Shown one piece after another: positions 53,595-63,740 of a stretch of DNA of 64,000 bases. Made by a program: the position numbers and the translations under genes. The notes beneath the pieces were generated by a model that searched no databases, was not told the DNA's origin, and saw only the letters and a list, made by a program, of their open reading frames with translations. The DNA comes from Clostridium thermosuccinogenes (GTDB lineage Bacteria; Bacillota; Clostridia; Acetivibrionales; DSM-5807), in NCBI RefSeq assembly GCF_002896855.1, contig NZ_CP021850.1, forward strand, positions 1,575,665 through 1,639,664, given 5' to 3'. The first letter of the stretch is position 1. Every line of letters starts with the position of its first letter.

Positions 53595-53886
53595 ATAGAT
53601 CACTCCGTTATTACTGTATGCTATGTTGTGATTATAACATATTTGTTGCTAAATATCTTATCGTAAATTTTTGCGTTCTATTTTATAGAGGGCACCTATA
53701 TAAAAATATACATCATTTTTTTAAAAATGTACATTTACTTTTAAAATTATTAGTTCATAATAAAGTAATTGATTATAATAAGCGAAATATATACTATAGA
53801 ATACCCTGGCAGATATTTCGATAATTTTAGACAGCCCAAATATTTCTGGAATATAGTTTCCAGAAGTAAGAAGTGAAGATATAGAC

Positions 53887-53940
53887 TCTGATTTTAATTA
53901 GGGTAAATCCGTTGAAGGGACGGTGAAAATTAAAATCAGA
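53887..53940 (+). other. Long stem-loop upstream of the ABC exporter
   Basis: A 13-bp perfect pair, TCTGATTTTAATT (53887-53899) with AATTAAAATCAGA (53928-53940), enclosing CCGT/ACGG. It lies in the 530-base gap before the exporter. Downstream, two similar words, GCGCAGCACCGGATGCA (about 53956) and GCGCAGCATCACAGGATGCA (about 54005), form a direct repeat. This could be a leader attenuator; no ligand class was recognised. Confidence 0.5.
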
Positions 53941-54127
53941 AGCATGCATACAGGCGCAGCACCGGATGCAGGGGAAAGCACTCTTCCGTTTTGCTCTTTT
54001 GGATGCGCAGCATCACAGGATGCAAGTGTTTGCTTCTTAAAAGGAGTTTGCTGTCGATAGAATGGGTAGTTTTGCTTGTTTATAATCACTTTTAGAAAAC
54101 CTGCTTTTTTACTTGGAGGAGGAGAAA

Positions 54128-55876
54128 ATGGAAGTTTTTAAATGGTTGTGGAGCAATCTGAAAGGGTATAGACTGCGAATGTTATTGGGACTGGTTATGG
54201 TTGTCGCAGTTTCCTCCTTTCATCTGGTTAACCCCTATATTTCAGGGAGAATCGTGGATGATGTCATCTATGGCGGAAAAACTGATATTTTATTAAACCT
54301 CGTATTGCTTATGATAGGGGCAACGTTGGTAAGATCCATGCTGAAGTATTGCTATCAGTTGAACTTTGAATCCGTCTCCCAGAAAGTAGTACATAATATC
54401 AGAATGAATATTTTCCGCAAACTTCAGGAGCTCGATTTTGGATTTTTCGACAAAAACAGAACCGGGGACCTGATGGCACGAATGACAGGCGATACGGACA
54501 TGATGAGGCACTTTATTGCATGGGTGATATATGCTACGTTTGAGAATGGAGCCATATTCATATATGCCCTGATTTCCATGTCCATGATAAGCTTAAGGCT
54601 TACCCTTATGCTGCTGGTATTAACCCCTTTAACTGCCTTTTTCGCAAACAAAATGTCCAGGACGATAAGACCTGCCTTTTTTGCCGTAAGGGAGCAGTTT
54701 TCGCGATTGAATACCGTTGTCCAGGAAAATATCAGCGGCAACAGGGTAGTTAAAGCCTTTACAAAAGAAGATTATGAAATCGAGAAATTTGACAGGGAAA
54801 ATAATGAATACAGAAATAGAAACCTGGATATTGCAAAAGTGCATGAAAAGTATCTGCCGATCCTGGAGCTTATTGCAGGTTCGCTAACCGTGCTGGTAAT
54901 CCTTGTGGGCGGCATTCTGGTGATCAGCGATGTTATTTCCATCGGCGAGCTTGTCACCTTTAACGGATGCATATGGATGATGAACGGTCCCATGCGTATG
55001 CTGGGTACGATAGTAAATGACTACCAGAGGTTTTCGACCTCCGGAGAAAAGATACTGGCAGTATTGAAAACAGAACCAAAAATCAAAAATTCAGAGCACG
55101 TTGTAAAGAAAGACCGTATAGACGGAGCTGTAGAATTTAGAAATGTAAGCTTCAGCTATGGGGACGAGGAGGTTCTGAAGGATATAAGCTTCAAAGCATA
55201 TCCTGGGCAGACCGTCGCAATAGTAGGTCCTACAGGTTCCGGAAAATCGACGCTGATAAGCTTGATAGGCAGATATTATGATTGCACGGATGGTGCTGTT
55301 TTAGTTGATGGTATAAACGTGAAGGATATCGACCTTAAACTTCTGAGAAAGAATATTTCTGTTGCGATGCAGGATATTTTCCTGTTTTCAGATACCATTG
55401 AAGGCAATATAGCTTACGGAATTCCCGATGCCGATATGGAGCAGGTAATAGCCGCCGCTGAGGCTGCAGATGCGCATAATTTTATAACAAAGCTTCCTGA
55501 AGGATATGACACAATAATTGGTGAGCGAGGAGTGGGCCTGTCCGGAGGGCAGAGACAGAGACTGGCCTTAGCAAGAGCTATTTTGAAGGATCCTTCCATT
55601 CTTATTCTCGATGATACCACATCCAGCGTGGATATGGAGACCGAGCATAAGATACAGAAGACGCTCAAGTCCATTTCTCAGAACAGAACAACGTTTATTA
55701 TAGCTCACAGGATATCATCGGTTAAAAATGCCGATTTGATATTGGTTTTGGAAAAGGGAAGGATTATTGAGAGAGGAAAACATGACGAACTCATAAAGCA
55801 AAAAGGATATTACTATAAAGTATATATGAACCAATATGGTGACTTTGATGAAGCTATTTCCAGGGAGGTGGTATAA
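54128..55876 (+). CDS. ABC exporter half-transporter, degenerate-site subunit
   Basis: A 582-residue fused membrane-ATPase protein with six helices and a C-terminal ATPase: Walker A GPTGSGKST, Q-loop AMQDIFLFSDT, signature LSGGQRQRLALARA, Walker B ILILDDTTSSVD. The residue after the Walker B Asp is Asp, not the catalytic Glu. Together with its partner's altered signature, this is the mark of a heterodimeric exporter such as BmrC/BmrD. ATG 54128 follows GGAGGAGG. The partner begins immediately after its stop codon. Confidence 0.95.
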   Translation: MEVFKWLWSNLKGYRLRMLLGLVMVVAVSSFHLVNPYISGRIVDDVIYGGKTDILLNLVLLMIGATLVRSMLKYCYQLNFESVSQKVVHNIRMNIFRKLQELDFGFFDKNRTGDLMARMTGDTDMMRHFIAWVIYATFENGAIFIYALISMSMISLRLTLMLLVLTPLTAFFANKMSRTIRPAFFAVREQFSRLNTVVQENISGNRVVKAFTKEDYEIEKFDRENNEYRNRNLDIAKVHEKYLPILELIAGSLTVLVILVGGILVISDVISIGELVTFNGCIWMMNGPMRMLGTIVNDYQRFSTSGEKILAVLKTEPKIKNSEHVVKKDRIDGAVEFRNVSFSYGDEEVLKDISFKAYPGQTVAIVGPTGSGKSTLISLIGRYYDCTDGAVLVDGINVKDIDLKLLRKNISVAMQDIFLFSDTIEGNIAYGIPDADMEQVIAAAEAADAHNFITKLPEGYDTIIGERGVGLSGGQRQRLALARAILKDPSILILDDTTSSVDMETEHKIQKTLKSISQNRTTFIIAHRISSVKNADLILVLEKGRIIERGKHDELIKQKGYYYKVYMNQYGDFDEAISREVV

Positions 55877-57664
55877 ATGGCCAGAAATAAGTATGATGTA
55901 GATGAGGAACTTGAGACCCCATTTAATGTGAAGCATATAATACGATTAATGAAGTACGTAAAGCCATATAAAAGCAAAATCATCATAACTGTTATACTGA
56001 TGTTTGTCGCAAGCATAGCAAATCTACTTGGGCCATACCTGACTAAAATAGCCATAGACAGTGAAATACCCAAGAAGAATGTTAAAGGACTTATACTCCT
56101 GTCGGTGATATTTGTGCTGACCTTGCTTGTTAATGCTGTCTGCCAGAAATGGAGAATTCGGGAAATGACCAATGTGGGTCAAAGCATCATTCTGAACATC
56201 AGGAGGGATATTTTTACCCATATCCAGAAGCTTCCCTTCTCGTATTTCGACAGCAGACCTCATGGAAAGATACTGGTAAGGGTAGTAAACTATGTAAACT
56301 CCCTTAGCGACTTGCTGTCTAACGGTATTGTCAATCTGCTGACCGACCTTTTTAGCTTGTTGGTTATTTTGGTGTTCATGTTTATAGTGGATGCCCGTCT
56401 GACTCTCATATGCATGATTGGACTGCCGTTGCTGGCTATAGCGATAATGACCATTAAGACCACCCAGCGCAAAAGATGGCAGGCCGTCAGCAGGAAATCC
56501 TCCAATATGAATGCCTACATACATGAGAATATTGCAGGAATAAAAGTTACCCAATCCTTTGTAAGGGAGGAAGTTAATGCAGGCATTTTCAGGAACCTCA
56601 GCAACGCCTACAGAAGTGCATGGATGAGCGCTCAAAGGGTATCCATGCTTTTATGGCCGACCGTTGAAATGATTTCGATAATGGGCACAGCAGCGGTTTA
56701 TCTGATAGGAGTTTCCTGGATTGGAGAAAGCATAACTGTTGGTGCCTTGATAGCATTTACCAGCTATATATCCCGATTCTGGGCACCGATATCAAACCTT
56801 GGCAACTTCTATAACCAGATAATAAACGCTATGGCCTATATGGAAAGAATTTTCGAAACCATAGATGAAAAGCTTATAGTGGAAAACCTTCCCGGTGCAA
56901 CTGAGATGCCGGTTATAGAGGGCGATGTGGAGTTCAAAAATGTGAGCTTCAAATATGAAGAGGACGGCAATCTGATTCTGGAAAATATGAGTTTCAAAGT
57001 CAATAAAGGGGATACCATTGCTTTGGTAGGACCGACCGGAGCAGGAAAGACCACCACCATAAATCTGCTCAGCAGATTCTACGATATAAGTGGCGGACAG
57101 GTGCTGATCGATGGTATTGACATTAGAACCGTGACGTTGGAGTCACTGAGAAAGCAAATGGGAGTCATGCTGCAGGATACTTTCATTTTCTCCGGTACCA
57201 TAATGGACAATATAAGGTATGGTAAACTGGATGCTACCGATGAGGAAGTTATGGAAGCCGCAAAAGCGGTTAAAGCCCATGATTTTATCATAAAATTGAA
57301 GGACGGTTATTATACCCAGGTTAATGAAAGAGGCTCCAGGCTTTCGGTTGGGCAAAGGCAGCTGATATCTTTTGCAAGAGCCCTCCTGGCAAATCCGAAG
57401 ATACTTATATTGGATGAAGCGACCTCCAGTATAGACACGGAAACGGAAATGGCTTTGCAGGAAGGTTTGGAAAGACTCCTTAAAGGAAGGACATCCTTTG
57501 TTATCGCCCACAGGCTGTCTACGATTAAAAACTCCACCAGGATAATGTACATCGATAATCGTGGAATAGTGGAGCAGGGTACTCATGATGAGCTTATAGC
57601 TAAAAAGGGTGCCTACTGGAAACTGTACACTGCTCAGTTCAAATTCCTTGAAGCTGCGGTGTAG
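55877..57664 (+). CDS. ABC exporter half-transporter, catalytic-glutamate subunit
   Basis: A 595-residue partner with six helices and an ATPase: Walker A GPTGAGKTT, Q-loop MLQDTFIFSGT, signature LSVGQRQLISFARA, Walker B ILILDEATSSID with the catalytic Glu. The signature has Val for the first conserved Gly, while the partner keeps LSGGQ. The competent site should therefore join this Walker A/B to the other chain's signature. GGGAGG in the end of the first gene is its ribosome-binding site; the genes abut (TAA-ATG). Confidence 0.95.
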   Translation: MARNKYDVDEELETPFNVKHIIRLMKYVKPYKSKIIITVILMFVASIANLLGPYLTKIAIDSEIPKKNVKGLILLSVIFVLTLLVNAVCQKWRIREMTNVGQSIILNIRRDIFTHIQKLPFSYFDSRPHGKILVRVVNYVNSLSDLLSNGIVNLLTDLFSLLVILVFMFIVDARLTLICMIGLPLLAIAIMTIKTTQRKRWQAVSRKSSNMNAYIHENIAGIKVTQSFVREEVNAGIFRNLSNAYRSAWMSAQRVSMLLWPTVEMISIMGTAAVYLIGVSWIGESITVGALIAFTSYISRFWAPISNLGNFYNQIINAMAYMERIFETIDEKLIVENLPGATEMPVIEGDVEFKNVSFKYEEDGNLILENMSFKVNKGDTIALVGPTGAGKTTTINLLSRFYDISGGQVLIDGIDIRTVTLESLRKQMGVMLQDTFIFSGTIMDNIRYGKLDATDEEVMEAAKAVKAHDFIIKLKDGYYTQVNERGSRLSVGQRQLISFARALLANPKILILDEATSSIDTETEMALQEGLERLLKGRTSFVIAHRLSTIKNSTRIMYIDNRGIVEQGTHDELIAKKGAYWKLYTAQFKFLEAAV

Positions 57665-57704
57665 AAATCAATAAGGCTAATAAATAATATTTCTCACACA
57701 ATTC

Positions 57705-57774
57705 ATAAAGGCATTTTCCCAGTGTAAAGTGGAAGCGAAAAGCAACCATCAACATAAAAGGAGAATGCCTTTAT
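57705..57774 (+). terminator. Stem-loop terminator of the exporter operon
   Basis: A 15-bp stem with one wobble between 57705-57719 and 57760-57774, with a 40-base loop and TTATTTG beyond. It is 40 bases after the stop. The rest of the gap to 58054 is unassigned. Confidence 0.6.
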
Positions 57775-58053
57775 TTATTTGAAAAATCATATGCTTAAAA
57801 TAGGGAAAATATGAAGTATATAAAGTTAAGCTATATGAAGTTAGTCATACGAATGGGCAATCTTTTCAAGTGATGGTAATGATATGATGCATTAATGGAA
57901 TGTGAATGTATGACTGGAACGAAGGGCTGCCTAACAATAGTTTATTTGAACATGACAACGGTCCAGAAATGGAAGTATATTTCGATTATAATAAAATAGA
58001 ATACTGGTCACCAATAAGAAGAAAATAAAGGCGTAGCAATTCTTTTCATTCCC

Positions 58054-58090
58054 AAAAAAATGAAGCTGGTTTTTTCCAGCTTCATTTTTT
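58054..58090. terminator. Bidirectional terminator before the chemoreceptor gene end
   Basis: AATGAAGCTGG with its A-rich flank (58054-58069) pairs with CCAGCTTCATT and its T run (58076-58090) around TTTTTT. It serves the minus-strand chemoreceptor gene ending at 58155. Confidence 0.9.
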
Positions 58091-58154
58091 ATCCAAACTT
58101 CATTCATTGTTTTCAATATGCGGTCTAAAGTGTATTTCTGACTAACTTCAACCG

Positions 58155-60329
58155 TTATACCTTAAACTTGATAGCCGACTGTTCCAAAGCGGATGCCAGG
58201 TCGTTCAGATCCTTTGCGAGGTCAGCCAACTGGTTTGCTGATGCTATCTGTTCTTCTGTTGTGGCATTTACCTCTTCCGTTGCAGCAGCAGCGGACTGGG
58301 ATATTCCGGCTATGCTTTCCATGGAAGCAACGGCTTTGTTTTTAATTTCATCCATGGATTTTATTTGCTCGTTCATGCTTTCCAGTTGTTCAGCAATTTC
58401 TTCTGTGGCTGATACTATCGACTTGAATGCATCATCAGTTTGCTTTACCGCACCCATTTGCTTTTGTATGTAATCAGATGCGGTATGGGCTGCATCTACC
58501 ACTTGAGCTGTCTTTTTCATAATTTTTGTTATTATATCGCTTATGGACAAAGATGCATTTTTGGACTGCTCAGCCAGCTTTTTAACCTCATCGGCTACCA
58601 CGGCAAATCCTTTACCTGCTTCTCCTGCCCTTGCAGCTTCTATTGCCGCATTAAGCGCCAGGAGATTTGTCTGATCCGCAATCTTAAAGATCACTTTCAT
58701 TATGTTGTTTATCTGTTTCATATCATTATTGAGATCATTTATTTCTCTTACTATTGTTTCAGCAGCCATGTTTGTTTCTCTGGCACTGGTATTCAGATAA
58801 TTTACCACATCCATGGAATTTTCACACAGGTCTCTTGTCTTGCTTGTGGCCGCTTGTACGGAAGAAGTGCTTTTAACTACATGGTTGAGCTTCTCTGCAA
58901 GCACATCAATATTCTCTTTACCCTTTTGGGATTCCAGAGCCTGTTCCGATGATCCTGCGGCTATTTCACCTATGGCTTCTGCTATCTGTTCGGATGCGCT
59001 TAGAGACTGCATTGAATGATTTTCTATTTTTTCCGAACCGGTAACAACCTCATGGGTTATTTTCTTAACATCCTTAATCATCTCTCTTACATTGGATATC
59101 ATGCTGTTAAAATTCAGGGACAGAACTGAGATTTCATCCTTGAACCTTACATTGAGCTGCTGAGTAAAATCTCCCTGTTTTAAAGATTCTACAGCATTGT
59201 TTATTTGTCCCAGGGGCATGGAAACACTCCGTGTTACCATGTAGGATATCAAAAGGGCAAATATGAAGCAGATAACGCCCAAAGTAGCAACTGTGGTACC
59301 AATGGTTTTGGTTTTTTCCATCAAATTCGCGAAGGGTACTGTGGTTATCAGTTTCCAGCCGTATTCTTCAATGATGCTATAGCTTACCAGGCAGTTTTTA
59401 CCGTCTATATTGACCTGGAAATAACCTGCTGGTGAAGCATTATCAGAAAAATATTCGGAATCCAATTTCTTGGTAATTTCTTCTGGCACTTTTTCGCCCA
59501 TCAATTCGCTGCTGTTGGATCCGACTATTATGTTTTGGCTATCCGCAACATACACTTTGCCTTCACCGGCTTCATCAAGTTTAATACCGGTAACTAAGCT
59601 GGTGAAAGTATTTTTTTCCGGCAGTAAATATATGACACCTATGTTTTTTGCGCTTAAAGTATTCCTTGCAGACCTGAAAAGGACAGGCACTTTTAACTCA
59701 GTAGTAGGAGAGCTTGGGTTGCTTTCGTTTTTTTCGCTGGTTTCCATGTATATCCATTCGCCTTTGCTGTCGGAAGCCATGATTTTCTTATATATTCCAT
59801 CTTGATTGTCTTTTACAATAACGTTTTTATTGCCGAACCCCCTGTCCGCTGCATCGGGTATAAAACCGATTTCTTCAATCTTTGATGTCATCGACTTGGT
59901 AAGCAGATAACGCTCCAGTTCCTTGGATGTCTCCATCTTCATCAGCATATCGCTGTCAGCATTTAAGCTGTCTACATAATTTTTAACCTGAGAAGATACA
60001 GAGACCTCCAGAAGCGTGTCCGAAAATACTTTTAGCTGCGATGATATTTGAGCTCCGAGCTGTTTTGCAATTTCTATGGAGTATCTGCTTACATTCTCCT
60101 CCATAGCCTTTGAAGATCGATTTATAGATACGGTTCCCACAATTAGAATCGGCAATAGCGACAATATGAGAAAGGAGGCTATTAGTCTATAATTTATGCG
60201 CACCTTTCTTAATGAATTTACCGACAGATTGTCCACAAGTTCTCTAAACATATTAAATATTTTAATATTCTTTAGAGAATTGGCAAAAGATGAGAATTTT
60301 GGGGTAAAACTAGGTTTAGATAGTTTCAT
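58155..60329 (-). CDS. Methyl-accepting chemotaxis protein with dCache sensor
   Basis: A 724-residue receptor. A first membrane helix ([20 protein letters not shown], about 47-66), an extracellular double-Cache-type domain with [12 protein letters not shown]-like turns and [19 protein letters not shown], a second helix ([19 protein letters not shown]), a HAMP domain ([20 protein letters not shown]) and the signalling tip [20 protein letters not shown] follow in order. ATG 60329 follows GGAGGAATGTT. The ligand is not predictable. A 0A-box-like TGTCGAA word lies upstream on its strand (60417-60423), a weak hint only. No motility gene is nearby. Confidence 0.95.
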   Translation of the reverse strand: MKLSKPSFTPKFSSFANSLKNIKIFNMFRELVDNLSVNSLRKVRINYRLIASFLILSLLPILIVGTVSINRSSKAMEENVSRYSIEIAKQLGAQISSQLKVFSDTLLEVSVSSQVKNYVDSLNADSDMLMKMETSKELERYLLTKSMTSKIEEIGFIPDAADRGFGNKNVIVKDNQDGIYKKIMASDSKGEWIYMETSEKNESNPSSPTTELKVPVLFRSARNTLSAKNIGVIYLLPEKNTFTSLVTGIKLDEAGEGKVYVADSQNIIVGSNSSELMGEKVPEEITKKLDSEYFSDNASPAGYFQVNIDGKNCLVSYSIIEEYGWKLITTVPFANLMEKTKTIGTTVATLGVICFIFALLISYMVTRSVSMPLGQINNAVESLKQGDFTQQLNVRFKDEISVLSLNFNSMISNVREMIKDVKKITHEVVTGSEKIENHSMQSLSASEQIAEAIGEIAAGSSEQALESQKGKENIDVLAEKLNHVVKSTSSVQAATSKTRDLCENSMDVVNYLNTSARETNMAAETIVREINDLNNDMKQINNIMKVIFKIADQTNLLALNAAIEAARAGEAGKGFAVVADEVKKLAEQSKNASLSISDIITKIMKKTAQVVDAAHTASDYIQKQMGAVKQTDDAFKSIVSATEEIAEQLESMNEQIKSMDEIKNKAVASMESIAGISQSAAAATEEVNATTEEQIASANQLADLAKDLNDLASALEQSAIKFKV

Positions 60330-60681
60330 AACATTCCTCCTGAAAAAGATATTGTTATATGCTTCCAGTGTCGTTGTTGTATGTAAATTTTTCTAAAATG
60401 TTATTTATGATTAGTATTCGACATAAGATATTATAATCCTTCTTAATAATGAAAATTATTACAAATTTGATGACCTGTCCGGATCAGCCTTTTGAAATTA
60501 GAGAGCACAGTTAAGTGCAGGAAAGCTTTTTAAGGCATGATTTACCGCACCGGCACTTTTTCGTCATGAGCTTGTGGGTGTAGAGGAAAGAAAAAATATC
60601 ATAACATATTTTCTCAGGTTGGCATATTTAGATTATATGGGGAATATAAGGTAACTTAGACATATGAAATGAGGTTGGAAA

Positions 60682-61827
60682 ATGATTTATCTGGATAATG
60701 CAGCAACATCCTGGCCAAAGCCGGAGAAAGTTTATGATGATATCAACAGGTGCATGAGAGAATATTGTGCAAATCCGGGTCGCGGAGGTCATGCCATGTC
60801 CATTGCTTCAGGCAGGGCAGTCATTAATGTGAGAGAGCTTTTGGCACGATTTTTTAATATTAAAAATCCCATGCATCTATGCTTTACCAAAAACACTACT
60901 GAAGCTATAAATATAGCCATTAAAGGCATCATCAACCCCGGAGATCATATTATAACTACCTGTATGGAGCATAATTCGGTGATCAGACCGCTCAAAACCT
61001 TAGAGAAATATGCCGGTATAGAATTGACGATTGTAAAGGGAAATGAATATGGGGAGGTGGATCCCCATGATGTGAAAAACAGTATAAAAAAGAATACAAA
61101 GCTTATAGTCTGCACTCTCTCTTCCAATGTCAACGGAATTATCATGCCGGTAGGGGAAATCGGCAGAATAGCCCGGGAGCATGGTGTGCTTTTTCTGGTG
61201 GATGCAGCCCAAGGCGCTGGTTCGATTCCTGTGGATGTGGAAGAGATGAACATTGATATGCTTGCTTTTCCTGGGCATAAGGGACTTCTGGGTCCCCAGG
61301 GAACCGGCGGACTTTATGTGGCGGATGATGTTCGCTTAAGATCCTTCATGGAAGGTGGTACCGGCAGCAACTCAGAGAACACTTATCAACCGGAAATAAT
61401 GCCCGATTTCCTGGAAAGCGGTACTTTGAACACACCTGGCATTGTGGGACTAGGTGCTGGAGTGGAATTTATAAACAGCTTTGGACTCAACAATATAAGG
61501 CTGTATAAGCATATGATACTTTCCAGGTTTTTTGAAGGACTGGAGGAAATAAAGAATGTGAAAATATATAGTAAAAAAAGCATGGAAAATAATTCGGGCA
61601 TAGCTGCTATTAATTTTGAAAATACCGATTCTTCTGAAATCAGCAATGTATTGGACAGCATTTATGGCATAGCTACCAGGCCGGGGCTTCATTGCTCCCC
61701 TTTGGCTCATGAGACATTAGGCACGTTAAAACAGGGAATTGTAAGGTTTAGTCCGGGATGCTTCAACACGGTAGAGGAGGTTGATCTGACGCTGGAAGCA
61801 TTAAGGGAAATATCCGTCAAGCTTTAA
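60682..61827 (+). CDS. Cysteine desulfurase-like class V aminotransferase
   Basis: A 381-residue PLP enzyme. The start IYLDNAATSWPKP, the His/Asn block CMEHNSVIRPL, LVDAAQGAGSIPVD, the Schiff-base Lys200 in AFPGHKGLLGPQGTGG, and the active-site Cys in RPGLHCSPLAHETLGT identify the cysteine desulfurase family, in the sub-branch related to selenocysteine lyase/CsdA. It would supply sulfur (or selenium). No scaffold or suf gene is adjacent. ATG 60682 follows GAGGTTGG. Confidence 0.93.
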   Translation: MIYLDNAATSWPKPEKVYDDINRCMREYCANPGRGGHAMSIASGRAVINVRELLARFFNIKNPMHLCFTKNTTEAINIAIKGIINPGDHIITTCMEHNSVIRPLKTLEKYAGIELTIVKGNEYGEVDPHDVKNSIKKNTKLIVCTLSSNVNGIIMPVGEIGRIAREHGVLFLVDAAQGAGSIPVDVEEMNIDMLAFPGHKGLLGPQGTGGLYVADDVRLRSFMEGGTGSNSENTYQPEIMPDFLESGTLNTPGIVGLGAGVEFINSFGLNNIRLYKHMILSRFFEGLEEIKNVKIYSKKSMENNSGIAAINFENTDSSEISNVLDSIYGIATRPGLHCSPLAHETLGTLKQGIVRFSPGCFNTVEEVDLTLEALREISVKL

Positions 61828-61913
61828 TTTTTACAGAGCAATGTGTAAAAAAATCAGACATAAATGGATATACGCCGTATTAATTAATAAAATTACAAAG
61901 GGGGAAATTTTAC

Positions 61914-62087
61914 ATGAACAATAATAATAATAATATAATAAAGTCAGTTATAACGGTAGGTATATTGATATTGCTGTTTATCGTAGCAGTATCGTTGCTG
62001 AAATTTGCTATAAGGACTTTGCTGCCAATTGCTATAATCATAATTGCAGCTTACATTGTCTATATGGTGATCACCGGGAAAAAATAG
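61914..62087 (+). CDS. Small membrane protein, 57 aa
   Basis: ATG 61914 follows AAAGGGGG at ten bases. The protein begins MNNNNNNIIKS and has two hydrophobic helices (VITVGILILLFIVAVSLLKF and LLPIAIIIIAAYIVYMVI) with a short ITGKK end. A terminator lies directly downstream. I do not recognise the family. Gene-like signals at both ends make it convincing. Similar short hydrophobic proteins are common in Clostridia, without known function. Confidence 0.75.
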   Translation: MNNNNNNIIKSVITVGILILLFIVAVSLLKFAIRTLLPIAIIIIAAYIVYMVITGKK

Positions 62088-62109
62088 AGAAACAGGATGA
62101 CAAAAATTC

Positions 62110-62141
62110 GGGCACAGAATATACACTGTGACCCTTTTTTT
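62110..62141 (+). terminator. Terminator after the 57-aa membrane protein gene
   Basis: GGGCACAG (62110-62117) pairs with CTGTG-a-CCC (62126-62134) with one bulged A, then seven T. Confidence 0.85.
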
Positions 62142-62278
62142 ACTATCGAATTAATATGCAAATTAATTTTTTTAATGATGAACATGATAAAATTCACAAT
62201 TTATTAATAATTACTTTAAACAATGTTCAAACTTATGTTGTACCATATAACCATCAAGGTGCCCCCTTGTTTATATAT

Positions 62279-62311
62279 CAGGCCGGTCAGCAACACTGCT
62301 GAACTGGCCTG
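62279..62311 (+). other. Hairpin in the intergenic region before tRNA-Pro
   Basis: CAGGCC-gg-TCAGCA (62279-62292) pairs with TGCTGA-act-GGCCTG (62297-62311). TTGTGTG follows, a poor T run. It could be a terminator or a free RNA element. Confidence 0.5.
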
Positions 62312-62421
62312 TTGTGTGTAAGCAGCCCAATTCTTGACTATATTTATAGCTTTTCATGAAAATCCTGTGCCTAAAAAATGCAAATTACCTGTAGGATTCA
62401 AAAATATTTTTAAAATGTGTA

Positions 62422-62450
62422 TTTACAACCTGCTTTTTTTGTGCTATAAT
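62422..62450 (+). promoter_or_regulatory. Promoter of tRNA-Pro
   Basis: TTTACA (62422-62427), 17 bases, TATAAT (62445-62450), 14 bases before the tRNA. Confidence 0.85.
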
Positions 62451-62463
62451 CAATTCCTGTCGG

Positions 62464-62541
62464 CGGGGTGTAGCTCAGTTTGGCTAGAGTGCTTGCTTGG
62501 GGTGCAAGAGGTCGCCTGTTCAAGTCAGGTCACTCCGACCA
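62464..62541 (+). tRNA. tRNA-Pro (anticodon GGG)
   Basis: The acceptor stem CGGGGTG pairs with CACTCCG, with one G-T wobble; the discriminator A and CCA are encoded. The anticodon stem CTTGC/GCAAG holds the loop TTGGGGT, so the anticodon is GGG and reads CCC/CCU proline codons. The T arm contains GTTCAAGTC. It is a single tRNA with its own promoter and terminator. Confidence 0.97.
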
Positions 62542-62543
62542 TT

Positions 62544-62584
62544 AAAAATGAAGGGTTTGCATATCAGCAACCCTTCATTTTTTT
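62544..62584 (+). terminator. Terminator after tRNA-Pro
   Basis: AAAAATGAAGGGTTTGC (62544-62560) pairs with GCAACCCTTCATTTTT (62567 on) with one bulged T; a T run follows. Confidence 0.88.
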
Positions 62585-62739
62585 GCTTAAAATCCACTAT
62601 TTATCCATCATCATGCTTGATGAGAAATTTATTCATCAATCTTATAATAAATGTCAGGAAGCTTTCCAAAATCGTTTGCTGTATTAGAAACTGCCAGTTG
62701 TGCACATAATATGTCCAAAGATCATAAGGAGGCTATTGT

Positions 62740-63462
62740 ATGGCAAAGGATGGAAAGCCTATTTATAAAAAATGGTGGCTTTGGGCAATTGTCGCAATTC
62801 TGATTATTGCCATTGGAAGCTGCAACAGGGATAGCAACCAGGATGGAAACAACAATGTCGGAAATAACGCGAACACCACGACAGCAAAGGAAGATACAAA
62901 CAACATAACCGAAGACAACAGACAAGCAGAAGATACGGTGGAGCAATCTCCTGATGCCCAGAGCAAAAAAGAACAAGACAAGCAGCCTGAGTATATTCGT
63001 GCGGGCATGTATAAGGCTGGAACAGATATAGCAGCAGGAGAGTACCTGCTTATAAATGATTCGCCAATTATGTCATATTTCCAGGTGACAAAGGATAGCA
63101 GCGGTACATTGGAGAGCATAATAGCCAATGACAATTTTTATGGTTCCAGGTATGTTACCGTAGGTGAAAACCAATATATCGAGTTCAGGGACTCCAAAAT
63201 GTATCCGGTGGCTTCAGCTCCTGTTTTGCAGCCGGAAAACGGGAGATATAAAGAGGGAATGTATAAAGTCGGCAGAGACATTCCGGCAGGAGAGTATAAG
63301 GTTATACCGGAGGGAGAGCTGGGCTCCTACATTGAAGTGTCCAAGGATTCCAGAGGAGTATTGGATTCAATCATATCCAATGACAACTTTACCACTGAAA
63401 AATATATTACTATAAAGGATGGACAATATATCAAGCTGGTGAGCTGCTATATACAGAAATAA
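62740..63462 (+). CDS. Lipoprotein or anchored protein with a duplicated C-terminal domain
   Basis: A 240-residue protein with a basic start, one hydrophobic helix and a lipobox-like end (IAIGSC, Cys28), then a 60-residue Asn/Asp/Gln-rich linker. The C-terminal half holds two copies of a 70-residue unit: first from GMYKAGTDIAAGEY through DSSGTLESIIANDNF, second from GMYKVGRDIPAGEY through DSRGVLDSIISNDNF, each ending in QYI. The linker points to an extracellular, wall-spanning location. I cannot name a function. ATG 62740 follows AAGGAGG. Confidence 0.85.
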   Translation: MAKDGKPIYKKWWLWAIVAILIIAIGSCNRDSNQDGNNNVGNNANTTTAKEDTNNITEDNRQAEDTVEQSPDAQSKKEQDKQPEYIRAGMYKAGTDIAAGEYLLINDSPIMSYFQVTKDSSGTLESIIANDNFYGSRYVTVGENQYIEFRDSKMYPVASAPVLQPENGRYKEGMYKVGRDIPAGEYKVIPEGELGSYIEVSKDSRGVLDSIISNDNFTTEKYITIKDGQYIKLVSCYIQK

Positions 63463-63497
63463 AATTGATAATTAAATCCGGATTTCAAATATCGTTT

Positions 63498-63527
63498 AAG
63501 AGGGCTTTATAAGCCCTCTTGCCTTTT
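63498..63527 (+). terminator. Terminator after the duplicated-domain protein
   Basis: AAGAGGGCTT (63498-63507) pairs with AAGCCCTCTT (63511-63520) around TAT, followed by GCCTTTT. Confidence 0.8.
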
Positions 63528-63740
63528 GCTGATCATTCCAAAATGTAACAGTATTCTAACAGAGCTTTATGACAACGGGTATCTGTCATTGTCCCACGCA
63601 TTGGCATACCTTTAAGGAAATTTACCGCATATTCTTTCTTTGAGCAACTAATAATATACATACATGATATTCATAGACAGAAATAAAAAGGAAATAATAA
63701 AGAATCATGCTTGTGAAGCTTATTTCAAGGAGTGAAGCTT

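Noticed and set aside
60417-60423. 0A box upstream of the chemoreceptor gene
   Set aside because: A single seven-base match in AT-rich sequence is expected by chance and no promoter lies in register.
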